From Novosphingobium sp. (lineage in GTDB: Bacteria; Pseudomonadota; Alphaproteobacteria; Sphingomonadales; Sphingomonadaceae), in contig NZ_JANXWG010000086.1 of NCBI RefSeq assembly GCF_025351285.1, positions 1 to 32,845 of the forward strand: a DNA stretch of 32,845 nt, written 5' to 3'. A program made the position numbers and the translations under genes. This document shows, one piece after another, positions 11,353-17,529 of this stretch (position 1 is its first letter; every line of letters starts with the position of its first letter). The notes below the pieces were generated by a model. The model was not told the origin of the DNA, did not search any database, and was given only the letters and a program-made list of their open reading frames with translations.

Positions 11353-12282
11353 ATGGTCGCGCTGGTATCGACGGTGGCTTATCTCGGGCTGGAGGCGCGC
11401 GGCGTTGAAGTGCAGTGCCAGCTCGCCAACGGGTTGCCCGCGTTCAAGATCGTGGGCCTGCCCGACAAGGCCGTGGGGGAAAGCCGCGAACGCGTGCAAT
11501 CGGCGCTTTCGGCGATGGGGCTGGCGCTGCCGCCCAAGCGGATCACGGTCAACTTGTCGCCGGCAGACTTGCCCAAGGAAGGATCGCATTACGATCTGCC
11601 GATCGCGCTGGCCTTGCTTGCAGCGATGGGTGTGGTCGATCGCGAGGCGGTGAGCGAATTCATCGCGGTGGGCGAACTGGCGCTTGATGGCCGGGTGATC
11701 GCCTCGCCCGGCGTGCTGCTTGCCGCGATCCGCGCCAGCGAAGTCGAAAAAAGCCTGATCTGTCCGTTCGAACAAGGCCCGGAGGCGCGCTGGGCAAGCG
11801 GGATCGAAGTGCTCGCAACACCCGATCTGGTCAGCCTGCTCAACCACCTCAAGGGCAACAGCCGCCTGCCTCCGCCGCAACCGGGCGAAGCCGAACCAGC
11901 ACGGCGGGGCGCCAACCTGAACCAGGTGAAGGGTCAGGAGGTCGCCAAGCGGGCGCTCGAAATCGCGGCCGCCGGGGGCCATAACCTGCTGATGATTGGG
12001 CCGCCCGGTGCGGGCAAGTCGTTGCTCGCTGCCTGCCTGCCCGGCATCCTGCCCGAATTGTCGCCGGCCGAAGCGCTCGAAACCTCGATGGTCGCCTCGG
12101 TGGCGGGCACGCTCGAAGGCGGGCGGATCAGCCGCCAGCGCCCGTACCGGTCACCGCACCATTCGGCCAGCATCGCTGCGCTGACGGGTGGGGGGCTCAA
12201 GGTCCGGCCCGGCGAAGTGAGCCTGGCGCATCTGGGGGTGCTGTTCCTCGACGAATTGCCCGAATTCCACGGCATTATGTAG
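11353..12282 (+). pseudogene. comM: comM, 5' fragment (YifB-type AAA+ ATPase split by an insertion)
   Basis: ComM/YifB is a Mg-chelatase-like AAA+ protein. In Vibrio and other transformable bacteria it is a hexameric helicase that drives branch migration when incoming DNA recombines. The start has AAGGGAG at a good distance. The fragment holds the N-terminal ChlI domain (about 1-170) and most of the ATPase domain with Walker A GPPGAGKS near residue 216. Walker B (FLDELPEF, residues 298-305) is the last genuine ComM sequence. After Phe305 the frame runs into the left end of the mobile element and reads HGIM before a TAG inside the inverted repeat. The product would lack sensor residues and the C-terminal domain, so ATPase function is almost certainly lost. 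Confidence 0.95.
12262..12269. repeat. Target site duplication, left copy (GAATTCCA)
   Basis: GAATTCCA flanks the element here and again at 16129-16136. Eight-base duplications are typical of IS1595-family transposition. It corresponds to the Glu-Phe-Gln codons just after the Walker B acidic pair of comM. Confidence 0.95.
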
Positions 12283-12294
12283 CAAGCGCACCAA
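12270..12294 (+). repeat. Left terminal inverted repeat of the element (IRL)
   Basis: This 25-bp end begins CGGCATTATGTAGCAA and continues to ...GCACCAA. It matches the reverse complement of 16104-16128 at 23 of 25 positions; the two mismatches are adjacent (GC here, AA at the right end). Confidence 0.95.
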
Positions 12295-12345
12295 GATTCT
12301 GAGGTCTGCCACTGCCCATGCTGACGCTACAGATGCCGCTCAGAA

Positions 12346-13287
12346 CTAGGAGTTCGGAGCGTGTGGAATTTTATCCTCTTGGCCCTCTATGTAAGTTCCT
12401 GCGGGAACACGTTGCATGGTGAACTGGCCCCCGCCAACTCCGCCGACCCCATAGATGGTCGCATAGAAGTTGGCGCTGTCCTCAACTTGGTTGCCGAAAA
12501 TGTCGAAAGACCGCCAGAATATGCGGAGATAGACCATAAGGCCGTCCTCGGGGCTGGCGCAGACAGCGCCATATTCAGCGTCATCCATCGGCCAATTGAT
12601 GTGGGTGCGGATTTGCTGTTCTTCGCCCCCGCCGGGAGCGAGATCGACGCCCCTGTAACCTCTCGGCCCCCAAGGGAAGAGTCGGGATTTTCTGTCCTCT
12701 TCGGCCCCACGAACTCTATAAGTGAGCAACGGCTGCCACTCCCAATCATGCGCAGTGAACGATCCGGCATTGCGAGTGATGAGGATGACGCTTGGACTTC
12801 GCACTCCCTCTTCAAACTCAATGATGGCGTTTTCAATTGCGACGTGGGGGCGGACAGTCGCTGCGTTCATGCGCCGCGTTTCGTCCAAAGAATCTTTGCT
12901 GGCCTGAGCGCCCCTCTCCGCCTCTTTGACGGCCCCGAACGCAGCCTTGGTGGCAAGGGCGGAGAATACCAAGGACGCTACCAGGCCGCACGCCTGCAAC
13001 CAGCCAATGAGAATTTGCCGGTGGGCGTCGCGAGCCTGATCTATGGCCGCCTGAGCCGCTATAGCATCGCATGGCAGCTTGGGCTGGTCGGTGCCTTCGC
13101 AGTCCTTACTTGGGGCCTGATCGGCTTTGGCCTGTGGCGTTGGGATGGAGGTCGGCGCGGGCTTGGCTACGCCGCCGTTGGCCTCACTTTGCTTTGTCTC
13201 TTCGGCGCCGTGATGGTTCTCAGTAGCCCCGGCTAGAATCAGCCATCCGAAAGTCGCAAGGACGAACAGCCGATAGCCTCTAGGCAT
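12346..13287 (-). CDS. Passenger membrane protein of unknown function
   Basis: A 313-residue protein near the left end of the element. An N-terminal hydrophobic segment (RLFVLATFGWLILAGATE) could be a signal or anchor. A Pro/Lys/Gln-rich stretch follows, then a membrane helix near residues 95-115 (ILIGWLQACGLVASLVFSA). A short helical, charged segment (KEAERGAQASKDSLDETRRMN) leads into a globular C-terminal domain beginning RPHVAIE. This layout (helix, coiled stalk, beta-rich domain) is common among unnamed proteins of phages and islands. The start is uncertain: the ATG at 13287 overlaps the DUF6471 gene by 49 bp and has no clear ribosome site. An open frame in antisense (12361-13236) was judged a shadow. 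Confidence 0.55.
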   Translation of the reverse strand: MPRGYRLFVLATFGWLILAGATENHHGAEETKQSEANGGVAKPAPTSIPTPQAKADQAPSKDCEGTDQPKLPCDAIAAQAAIDQARDAHRQILIGWLQACGLVASLVFSALATKAAFGAVKEAERGAQASKDSLDETRRMNAATVRPHVAIENAIIEFEEGVRSPSVILITRNAGSFTAHDWEWQPLLTYRVRGAEEDRKSRLFPWGPRGYRGVDLAPGGGEEQQIRTHINWPMDDAEYGAVCASPEDGLMVYLRIFWRSFDIFGNQVEDSANFYATIYGVGGVGGGQFTMQRVPAGTYIEGQEDKIPHAPNS

Positions 13288-13478
13288 TGGATCAAGAAAA
13301 CCGCTGTGAATTTGCCACGGCTGAGCTTGTTCCTGATATTCGGCTCCGAGTCCATGACGCCAATGTCTGCCAGCTTCCCGACAAGCTGGGCATAGGTCAC
13401 GTTCTTGCGCTTCAACTCGGCTTTGAGCAGCGACTTCACGCCCTCTTCCCATTCCCGATCGGTCTTACGTTCCTGCAC
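13239..13478 (-). CDS. DUF6471-type small protein, putative DNA-binding regulator
   Basis: A 79-residue protein matching the DUF6471 pattern as I know it: ELKRKNVTYAQLVGKLADIG, then NIRNKLSRGKFTAVFLIQCL and EAIG. The helical arrangement resembles the XRE-type helix-turn-helix, so DNA binding is plausible but unproven. It starts at GTG 13478, fixed by AGGAG (13485-13489) six bases upstream. It is the first gene of a minus-strand pair with the membrane protein and diverges from the transposase across a 99-bp region with paired 19-bp repeats. That makes it the obvious candidate for an autoregulator of the element. Confidence 0.72.
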   Translation of the reverse strand: MQERKTDREWEEGVKSLLKAELKRKNVTYAQLVGKLADIGVMDSEPNIRNKLSRGKFTAVFLIQCLEAIGCSSLRLSDG

Positions 13479-13501
13479 TGTCTGCTCCTACGATGCGAAA
13501 T

Positions 13502-13520
13502 GTCATCATATAGAGTGCAT
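13502..13520 (+). repeat. 19-bp direct repeat, copy 1, over the minus-strand -10 box
   Basis: GTCATCATATAGAGTGCAT matches copy 2 (13545-13563) at 17 of 19 positions, with a 43-bp period. The minus-strand -10 hexamer TATGAT (13505-13510) lies inside it. Confidence 0.8.
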
Positions 13521-13533
13521 TTGCCATTGACAA
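13505..13533 (-). promoter_or_regulatory. Predicted promoter for the DUF6471/membrane protein pair
   Basis: On the minus strand, TTGTCA (13528-13533) is followed after exactly 17 bp by TATGAT (13505-13510), both close to the sigma-70 consensus. The expected transcript start is about 20 bases before the GTG, leaving room for the AGGAG ribosome site. Confidence 0.6.
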
Positions 13534-13555
13534 GGATGCAATACGTCATCATACC
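13527..13555 (+). promoter_or_regulatory. Predicted promoter for the transposase gene
   Basis: A consensus TTGACA at 13527-13532 overlaps the minus-strand -35 box almost base for base. Seventeen bases further on is a weak -10 (CATACC, 13550-13555) inside repeat copy 2. The -10 matches only three of six positions, so basal transposase expression would be low. Confidence 0.4.
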
Positions 13556-13563
13556 GAGTGCAT
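13545..13563 (+). repeat. 19-bp direct repeat, copy 2, over the transposase -10 box
   Basis: GTCATCATACCGAGTGCAT, the second copy of the motif at 13502-13520, ending 14 bp before the transposase start. Binding of one protein to both copies would cover both -10 boxes. Confidence 0.8.
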
Positions 13564-13577
13564 AAGCACTGGAAACG

Positions 13578-14537
13578 ATGACAATGCAACACTTCCTCCT
13601 CTCCGCCGCCGCCCGCACACTGAGCCTGAAGGCTGTGTTCCGCATGGGCGAAGACAAGGCATATCGCACGTTCTGCGAAATGCGCTGGCCTGAGAATGAC
13701 GGCGAAGCGATCTGCCCGCGCTGTGGCTGCACCGAGTCGTATGGCATCGCCACACGCCGCAAGTTCAAGTGCGTTGCCTGCCTTCACCAGTTCAGCGTCA
13801 CCAGCGGCACGATCTTCGCCTCGCGTAAGATGAGCTTTACCGATCTGCTCGCGGCAATCGTGATCTTTGTGAACGGCGCCAAGGGCATTGCAGCGCTGCA
13901 ATTGAGCCGCGATCTGGACTGCCAATACAAGACAGCGTTCGTTCTCACGCACAAGCTGCGCGAGGCGATGGCCCGCGAGGATGAAGGCCGCAAGCTGGCG
14001 GGCGAAGTCGAAGTGGACGGCGCATACTTCGGCGGTCACGTTCGCCCGGCCAACAACAAGAGCAACCGCCGCGATCGTCGCCTTGCCATCAACCAGAACG
14101 GCAAACGCCAGGTTGTCGTTGTCGGCCGCGAGCGTGACGGCCAGTCGCTCACCACCGTTGCTCGCTCGGAAGCCAAGGGCGGACAGGTGGTCGCCGCGAC
14201 AATCCACCACATGTCCACGGTTCACGCCGACGAAGCATCGCACTGGGATGACCTGCACGCCAAGTTTGACACGCGCCGGATCAACCACAGCGTGAACTAC
14301 TCAAACGGCTACGCTTGCACCAACCAAGCCGAGTCGTTTTTCTCGCGCCTTCGTCGGATGGAGATCGGCACGCACCACCACATCGCCGGGCCATATCTCG
14401 CCGCCTACGCCAGCGAGGCTTCGTTCCGTGAGGATAACCGCCGCGTCGATAACGGTGGGTTGGCGGCGATGGTTGGCGGTGCGGCTATGGAGTCGCCTGT
14501 GTCGCGCCAGTGGAAGGGCTACTGGCAGCGGGGGTGA
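13578..14537 (+). CDS. ISXO2-like (IS1595 family) transposase
   Basis: A 319-residue DDE transposase. The N-terminal zinc ribbon has Cys46-x2-Cys49 and Cys65-x2-Cys68 (ICPRCGC... FKCVACLHQF), followed by a helical region. The catalytic core has Asp147 in VEVDGAYFGG, Asp218 in VHADEASHW, and Asn249/Glu252 in TNQAESFFSRLRR; the last block is characteristic of the ISXO2-like family. The frame is complete from ATG 13578 (an ATG two codons later is an alternative) to the TGA. The ribosome site is weak, in keeping with low expression. The protein is expected to act on the 25-bp termini of this element and to make 8-bp target duplications, which is what is seen. Confidence 0.95.
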   Translation: MTMQHFLLSAAARTLSLKAVFRMGEDKAYRTFCEMRWPENDGEAICPRCGCTESYGIATRRKFKCVACLHQFSVTSGTIFASRKMSFTDLLAAIVIFVNGAKGIAALQLSRDLDCQYKTAFVLTHKLREAMAREDEGRKLAGEVEVDGAYFGGHVRPANNKSNRRDRRLAINQNGKRQVVVVGRERDGQSLTTVARSEAKGGQVVAATIHHMSTVHADEASHWDDLHAKFDTRRINHSVNYSNGYACTNQAESFFSRLRRMEIGTHHHIAGPYLAAYASEASFREDNRRVDNGGLAAMVGGAAMESPVSRQWKGYWQRG

Positions 14538-14598
14538 CGTTTTTTGGGGATTAACGCCCCGTCAACCTTCCCCAGCCCCGCGACTCGCCTTAAACAGC

Positions 14599-14634
14599 AA
14601 AGTCCCACCGAGCCACTCGGGCTGGTGGGACTTT
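14599..14634 (+). terminator. Long hairpin after the transposase gene
   Basis: AAAGTCCCACC (14599-14609) pairs perfectly with GGTGGGACTTT (14624-14634). Inside, AGCC pairs with GGCT around a five-base loop, giving 15 pairs with one bulged G. It lies 61 bp after the transposase stop. There is no long T run beyond the closing TTT, so it may be a weak or Rho-aided terminator, or a structural element. Confidence 0.5.
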
Positions 14635-14645
14635 GTGTAACTAAG

Positions 14646-14722
14646 GGCTGGCAGGCCCTCAGCCGTGTGTTCAACGCCTCTATGAACCATAGTGACGACT
14701 CGGTCAAGATGCCCTGCCAGCC
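14646..14722 (+). promoter_or_regulatory. Inverted repeat in the leader of the KilA-N gene
   Basis: GGCTGGCAGG (14646-14655) and CCTGCCAGCC (14713-14722) are exact complements 57 bp apart, ending just before the AAGG ribosome site (14731-14734 region) of the KilA-N gene. It could fold as a long-loop stem in the mRNA leader or be a protein-binding pair. The role is unknown. Confidence 0.35.
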
Positions 14723-14742
14723 TGTGAATAAGGCTGTTGAAA

Positions 14743-15573
14743 ATGACCATCGAAGTGCATCCTCAGAAGGCGCTTGTCCCTCATACACACCAAGGTGCCC
14801 TCATCCTTCAGCGCCAGGTTGATGGGTACATCAACGCCACGGCTATGTGCAAAGCCGCCGGCAAAGAATGGGCGAACTACAACCAAAACGCTGCAACTAC
14901 GGCATTTCTCACAGCGCTGCAGGGGTCCCTTGGAATTCCAAGGGACCATATCGTCCAGTCGATTATCACTGGACCGAACGAAGCCAGGGGGACTTGGGTC
15001 CACCCACAAGTCGCCGTGCACTTGGCGCAATGGCTTTCGGCCGACTTTGCCGTCAAGGTTAGCCAATGGATCATTGAATGGATGACGGGCAAACACCCGT
15101 CCGATCGGATCTGGCGACAGTTTGAGGACCGTGTATCGCTGGTCTACGACAACGTCCCGGTCGGCTATTTTTGCGTATTCGGCCAAATAGCTGATCTGTT
15201 CGCTTCAATGATTTCCAACGGCGCTGATTTTGGCACTCGCGTTATCCTCGATCTCAGCGTTGGAGGGTGCTGGGGTGCGCACTGGAGCAACATGAAGCTC
15301 GAACAGACATTCGGCGCTCGCATTAAATTCCCGCACTATTACCCCGACTATTTCCCTCAATCGTATTCAAATCCCCAAGATGCCTGGTGCTATCATGAGG
15401 ACGCCATACCGACCTTTAAAAGGTGGCTTCGAGATGTGTATGTTCCTACAAAAATGCCTCTATACCTTAAAGGACTAGTATCCCAAAAGAAGCTTCCCGC
15501 TCAGATTGCCAACAATGCGCTAGCCGCACTGGCGCAACGTGAAGCAAATCGAGCAGTATCCAAAACATCCTAA
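14743..15573 (+). CDS. KilA-N domain protein (phage antirepressor-like)
   Basis: A 276-residue passenger protein. Residues about 15-115 match the KilA-N DNA-binding domain: DGYINATAMCKAAGKEWANY, then TAFLTALQGSLGIP and GTWVHPQVAVHLAQWLS with AVKVSQWI. KilA-N domains occur in phage and viral regulators such as P1 KilA and various antirepressors. The C-terminal 150 residues (PVGYFCVFGQIADLF..., HYYPDYFPQSY) match nothing I can name and may sense a signal or bind a partner. The ATG at 14743 is preferred over a TTG two codons upstream. Base composition is lower in GC than the host, a sign of transfer. Confidence 0.88.
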   Translation: MTIEVHPQKALVPHTHQGALILQRQVDGYINATAMCKAAGKEWANYNQNAATTAFLTALQGSLGIPRDHIVQSIITGPNEARGTWVHPQVAVHLAQWLSADFAVKVSQWIIEWMTGKHPSDRIWRQFEDRVSLVYDNVPVGYFCVFGQIADLFASMISNGADFGTRVILDLSVGGCWGAHWSNMKLEQTFGARIKFPHYYPDYFPQSYSNPQDAWCYHEDAIPTFKRWLRDVYVPTKMPLYLKGLVSQKKLPAQIANNALAALAQREANRAVSKTS

Positions 15574-15579
15574 CCAAAA

Positions 15580-15603
15580 TGTGCGGGGCTTCGGCCCCGC
15601 ACA
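15580..15603. terminator. Perfect TTCG-loop hairpin between convergent genes
   Basis: TGTGCGGGGC (15580-15589), a TTCG loop and GCCCCGCACA (15594-15603) make a perfect 10-bp GC-rich stem directly after the KilA-N stop. There is no T run. It is placed to end transcription from both sides. Confidence 0.65.
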
Positions 15604-15628
15604 ACTTGCGCCTTGCCCTTCGTTGGCT

Positions 15629-16060
15629 CTATCGCGCCATTGCCCATAGCTGAAATGCGCCGGGCCCCGGTGAGGACGCCACCAACCCCCGCTCCCGCAA
15701 GTTCCTGAGCGCCGCCCCAATCCGCTTCTGCATGGCCTTCGCCAGCACCTTGTCGTTCGCGTTCAACTCGCGCTCGGCCATCAGGCGGATGGTGATCGCC
15801 TTGCCGTCCATAGCGCCGTCTGCGCGCAGCATGGCGAGGATCGCGCGGGATACTTGCCCCTTGAACGCATGGTGGCGCGGTGGCAGCGGCTTGGGCTTGA
15901 TCTCGTCCAGTTCGATGTCGGGATCGAACAGCCGTAGCGTGGCGTCCACGTGGTCCAGGTCGATCATGGCCTCGCGTAGCTGGTCCTGTAGCGCGTCGAT
16001 CCGCCCTGCCAGTTCGCCCCGCTTGCCCCGAAGGGCGCTCACAACGTGTAGGTCTGCCAT
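15629..16060 (-). CDS. Passenger small protein, coiled coil plus predicted winged helix
   Basis: A 143-residue protein at the right end of the element. Residues about 8-45 form a likely coiled coil (LRGKRGELAGRIDALQDQL). The rest (VSRAILAMLRADGAMDGKAI, then IGAALRNLRERGLVASSPG and FQLWAMAR) has the look of a winged helix-turn-helix, with the recognition helix followed by a hairpin. It starts at ATG 16060, 44 bp inside the element's right end, and reads towards the KilA-N gene. The ribosome site is not obvious. The function is unknown; a DNA-binding regulator is an inference from the fold only. Confidence 0.6.
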   Translation of the reverse strand: MADLHVVSALRGKRGELAGRIDALQDQLREAMIDLDHVDATLRLFDPDIELDEIKPKPLPPRHHAFKGQVSRAILAMLRADGAMDGKAITIRLMAERELNANDKVLAKAMQKRIGAALRNLRERGLVASSPGPGAFQLWAMAR

Positions 16061-16103
16061 ACGTTGCGTTTAGTCATCGCGGGCGATTACAACTAGCGTT
16101 GCG

Positions 16104-16128
16104 TTGGTGCTTTTGCTACATAATGCCG
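16104..16128 (-). repeat. Right terminal inverted repeat of the element (IRR)
   Basis: Ends ...TTGCTACATAATGCCG on the plus strand, the reverse complement of the left end apart from two adjacent bases. It contains an ATG at 16123-16125 in frame with the downstream comM fragment. Confidence 0.95.
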
Positions 16129-16136
16129 GAATTCCA
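16129..16136. repeat. Target site duplication, right copy (GAATTCCA)
   Basis: An exact copy of 12262-12269. Joining either copy to the opposite flank restores the comM reading frame. Confidence 0.95.
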
Positions 16137-16728
16137 GCGAGTCGCACTCGATTCGTTGCGCCAGCCGCTCGAAACCGGGGTGATCAGTGTCGCCCGGGCC
16201 AATGCCCACGTGACGTTCCCGGCGCGAGTCCAACTGATCGCGGCGATGAACCCGTGCCGTTGCGGGCACCTGGGTGATGCCGCGCTGGCCTGCAGCCGCG
16301 CGCCGCGCTGCGCCGCCGATTACCAGAGCCGGGTTTCGGGCCCGCTGCTCGACCGCATCGATCTCCACGTCGAAGTCGATCCGGTCAGCGCGCGCGACCT
16401 GGCGCTGCCGCCGCCGAGCGAGGGATCGGAGCAAGTCGCGCTGCGCGTCGCCCGCGCCCGCGCGGTCCAGTCGAAACGGCTCGAAGGAACCGGCCAACGC
16501 AGCAATGCCGAACTCGACGGGCCCACGCTCGAAGCCTTCGCGACCCCCGATGCTTCGGCGCAGGCGCTGCTTCTGCAAGCCGCCGATGCCATGAAACTGA
16601 CCGCGCGCGGCTATACCCGCATCCTGCGTGTTTCGCGCACGATCGCCGATCTGGCGAGTGCGGAACAGATTGCGCGGGTCCACATGGCGGAAGCGCTCAG
16701 CTATCGGCGCCGTCCACCGCGCGCCTGA
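16129..16728 (+). pseudogene. comM: comM, 3' fragment
   Basis: This continues ComM from Glu304-Phe305: EFQRVALDSLRQPLE follows directly on the DELP of the 5' fragment. It holds the rest of the AAA+ core (RVQLIAAMNPCRCG, the cysteine cluster around RAPRCAADY, SGPLLDRIDLHVEV with the arginine-finger region) and the C-terminal helical domain (TARGYTRILRVSRTIADLA). Both fragments joined with one target copy give 503 codons including the stop, close to Escherichia coli YifB (506 residues). The right inverted repeat supplies an in-frame ATG two codons upstream (MPEF...), so a 201-residue C-terminal piece could be made if transcribed, though without Walker A or B it could not be an ATPase. The stop is 3 bp from the convergent regulator gene. 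Confidence 0.94.
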
Positions 16729-16731
16729 GGC

Positions 16732-17529
16732 TTACCGCCCCGCCATCGCCTTTACCCGCGCCAGATACGTCCGCCCGATCCGCACTGCCTCACCGTCGAC
16801 CAGTTCGACCGACCACACGCCCAGGCCGTCATGGCGCAAACCGGCGATGCGATCGCGGCGCACGATCGTGGAGCGATGGAGGCGGATGAAACGCTCAGGG
16901 TCGAGCCGCGATTCGAGACCGGCGATGGTGTGGAGCATCAGGTAACTGCGCCCTGCGGTATGCAGGCGCACATAATCGCGATCGGCATCGATCCGGTCGA
17001 GGTCGATCGTGGCCAGCCGCACGAGTTCGGAACGATGCGGCACCCACAGTTCTTCCAGCCACTGGCTGACGGGCGCAGCTTCGCCCGTTGCTGCGATGGC
17101 GGGCTGCGATCGGCGGGCGAGTGCGCGATTGACCGCGCGCCCAACTGCTCTGCCAAGCCGGTCGGGCGAAACGGGCTTGAGCACGTAGTCGACCGCGTCG
17201 AGATCGAACGCGTCGACCGCGAAGTCTTCGTGCGCGGTCACGAAGATGACTGACGGGCGGTGGCCGGAAGCGACCGCCGCGGCGGCCAGTTGCCGTGCGA
17301 CACCGAGCCCGTCGACTTCGGGCATGGTCATGTCGAGCAGGACGAGATCGGGGGTCAGCGCTTCGATCAGCCGCAACGCAGCCGCGCCATCGCTGGCGGT
17401 GCCGATGACCGAAAGCGCCGGCAATCGAGCGCACAGGATCTGGAGGCGTTCGACTGCAAGCGGCTCGTCGTCGACGATCAGCGTGCGCAGCGGGGTCTGG
17501 TCGGACGGCAAGTTCGGTTCAGCAGGCAT
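16732..17529 (-). CDS. LytTR-family response regulator
   Basis: A 265-residue two-component regulator. Residues 14-130 are the receiver, with the acidic pair Asp20-Asp21 (LIVDDEP), phosphoacceptor Asp66 (LLDMTMPEVDG) and the switch Lys in YVLKPVSPDR. After a linker, residues about 160-262 form a LytTR DNA-binding domain (HRSELVRLATIDLDRIDA... FIRLHRSTIVRRDRI, cited in part). It overlaps the end of the upstream kinase gene by 11 bp, so the pair is translationally coupled and the kinase is the evident partner. The regulated genes cannot be told from the window. Confidence 0.95.
   Translation of the reverse strand: MPAEPNLPSDQTPLRTLIVDDEPLAVERLQILCARLPALSVIGTASDGAAALRLIEALTPDLVLLDMTMPEVDGLGVARQLAAAAVASGHRPSVIFVTAHEDFAVDAFDLDAVDYVLKPVSPDRLGRAVGRAVNRALARRSQPAIAATGEAAPVSQWLEELWVPHRSELVRLATIDLDRIDADRDYVRLHTAGRSYLMLHTIAGLESRLDPERFIRLHRSTIVRRDRIAGLRHDGLGVWSVELVDGEAVRIGRTYLARVKAMAGR

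Larger units (their letters stand above)
12270..16128. mobile_element. IS1595/ISXO2-family transporter IS with four passenger genes, inserted in comM
   Basis: A complete 3,859-bp element bounded by 25-bp inverted repeats and an 8-bp direct target duplication. It encodes one ISXO2-type transposase in the middle. To its left, reading outwards, are a DUF6471 protein and a membrane protein; to its right are a KilA-N protein and a convergent small protein predicted to have a winged helix. Ordinary IS of this family are roughly 0.7-1.2 kb, so about 2.9 kb here is passenger DNA. The right half, especially 15300-15570, is visibly richer in A/T than the host, pointing to a foreign origin. The termini, duplication and transposase all look intact, so the element may still be active. 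The formal subgroup cannot be fixed by eye. Confidence 0.93.

Noticed and set aside
12361..13236. Open frame of 291 codons on the plus strand inside the element
   Set aside because: It lies antisense to the DUF6471-linked membrane protein. The minus-strand frame has a membrane helix, stalk and domain layout and shares a promoter and operon with the DUF6471 gene; the plus frame has no ribosome site or recognisable family.
12270..16128. Composite of two separate insertions
   Set aside because: There is one transposase, one matched pair of ends and one target duplication; no inner terminal repeats were found.
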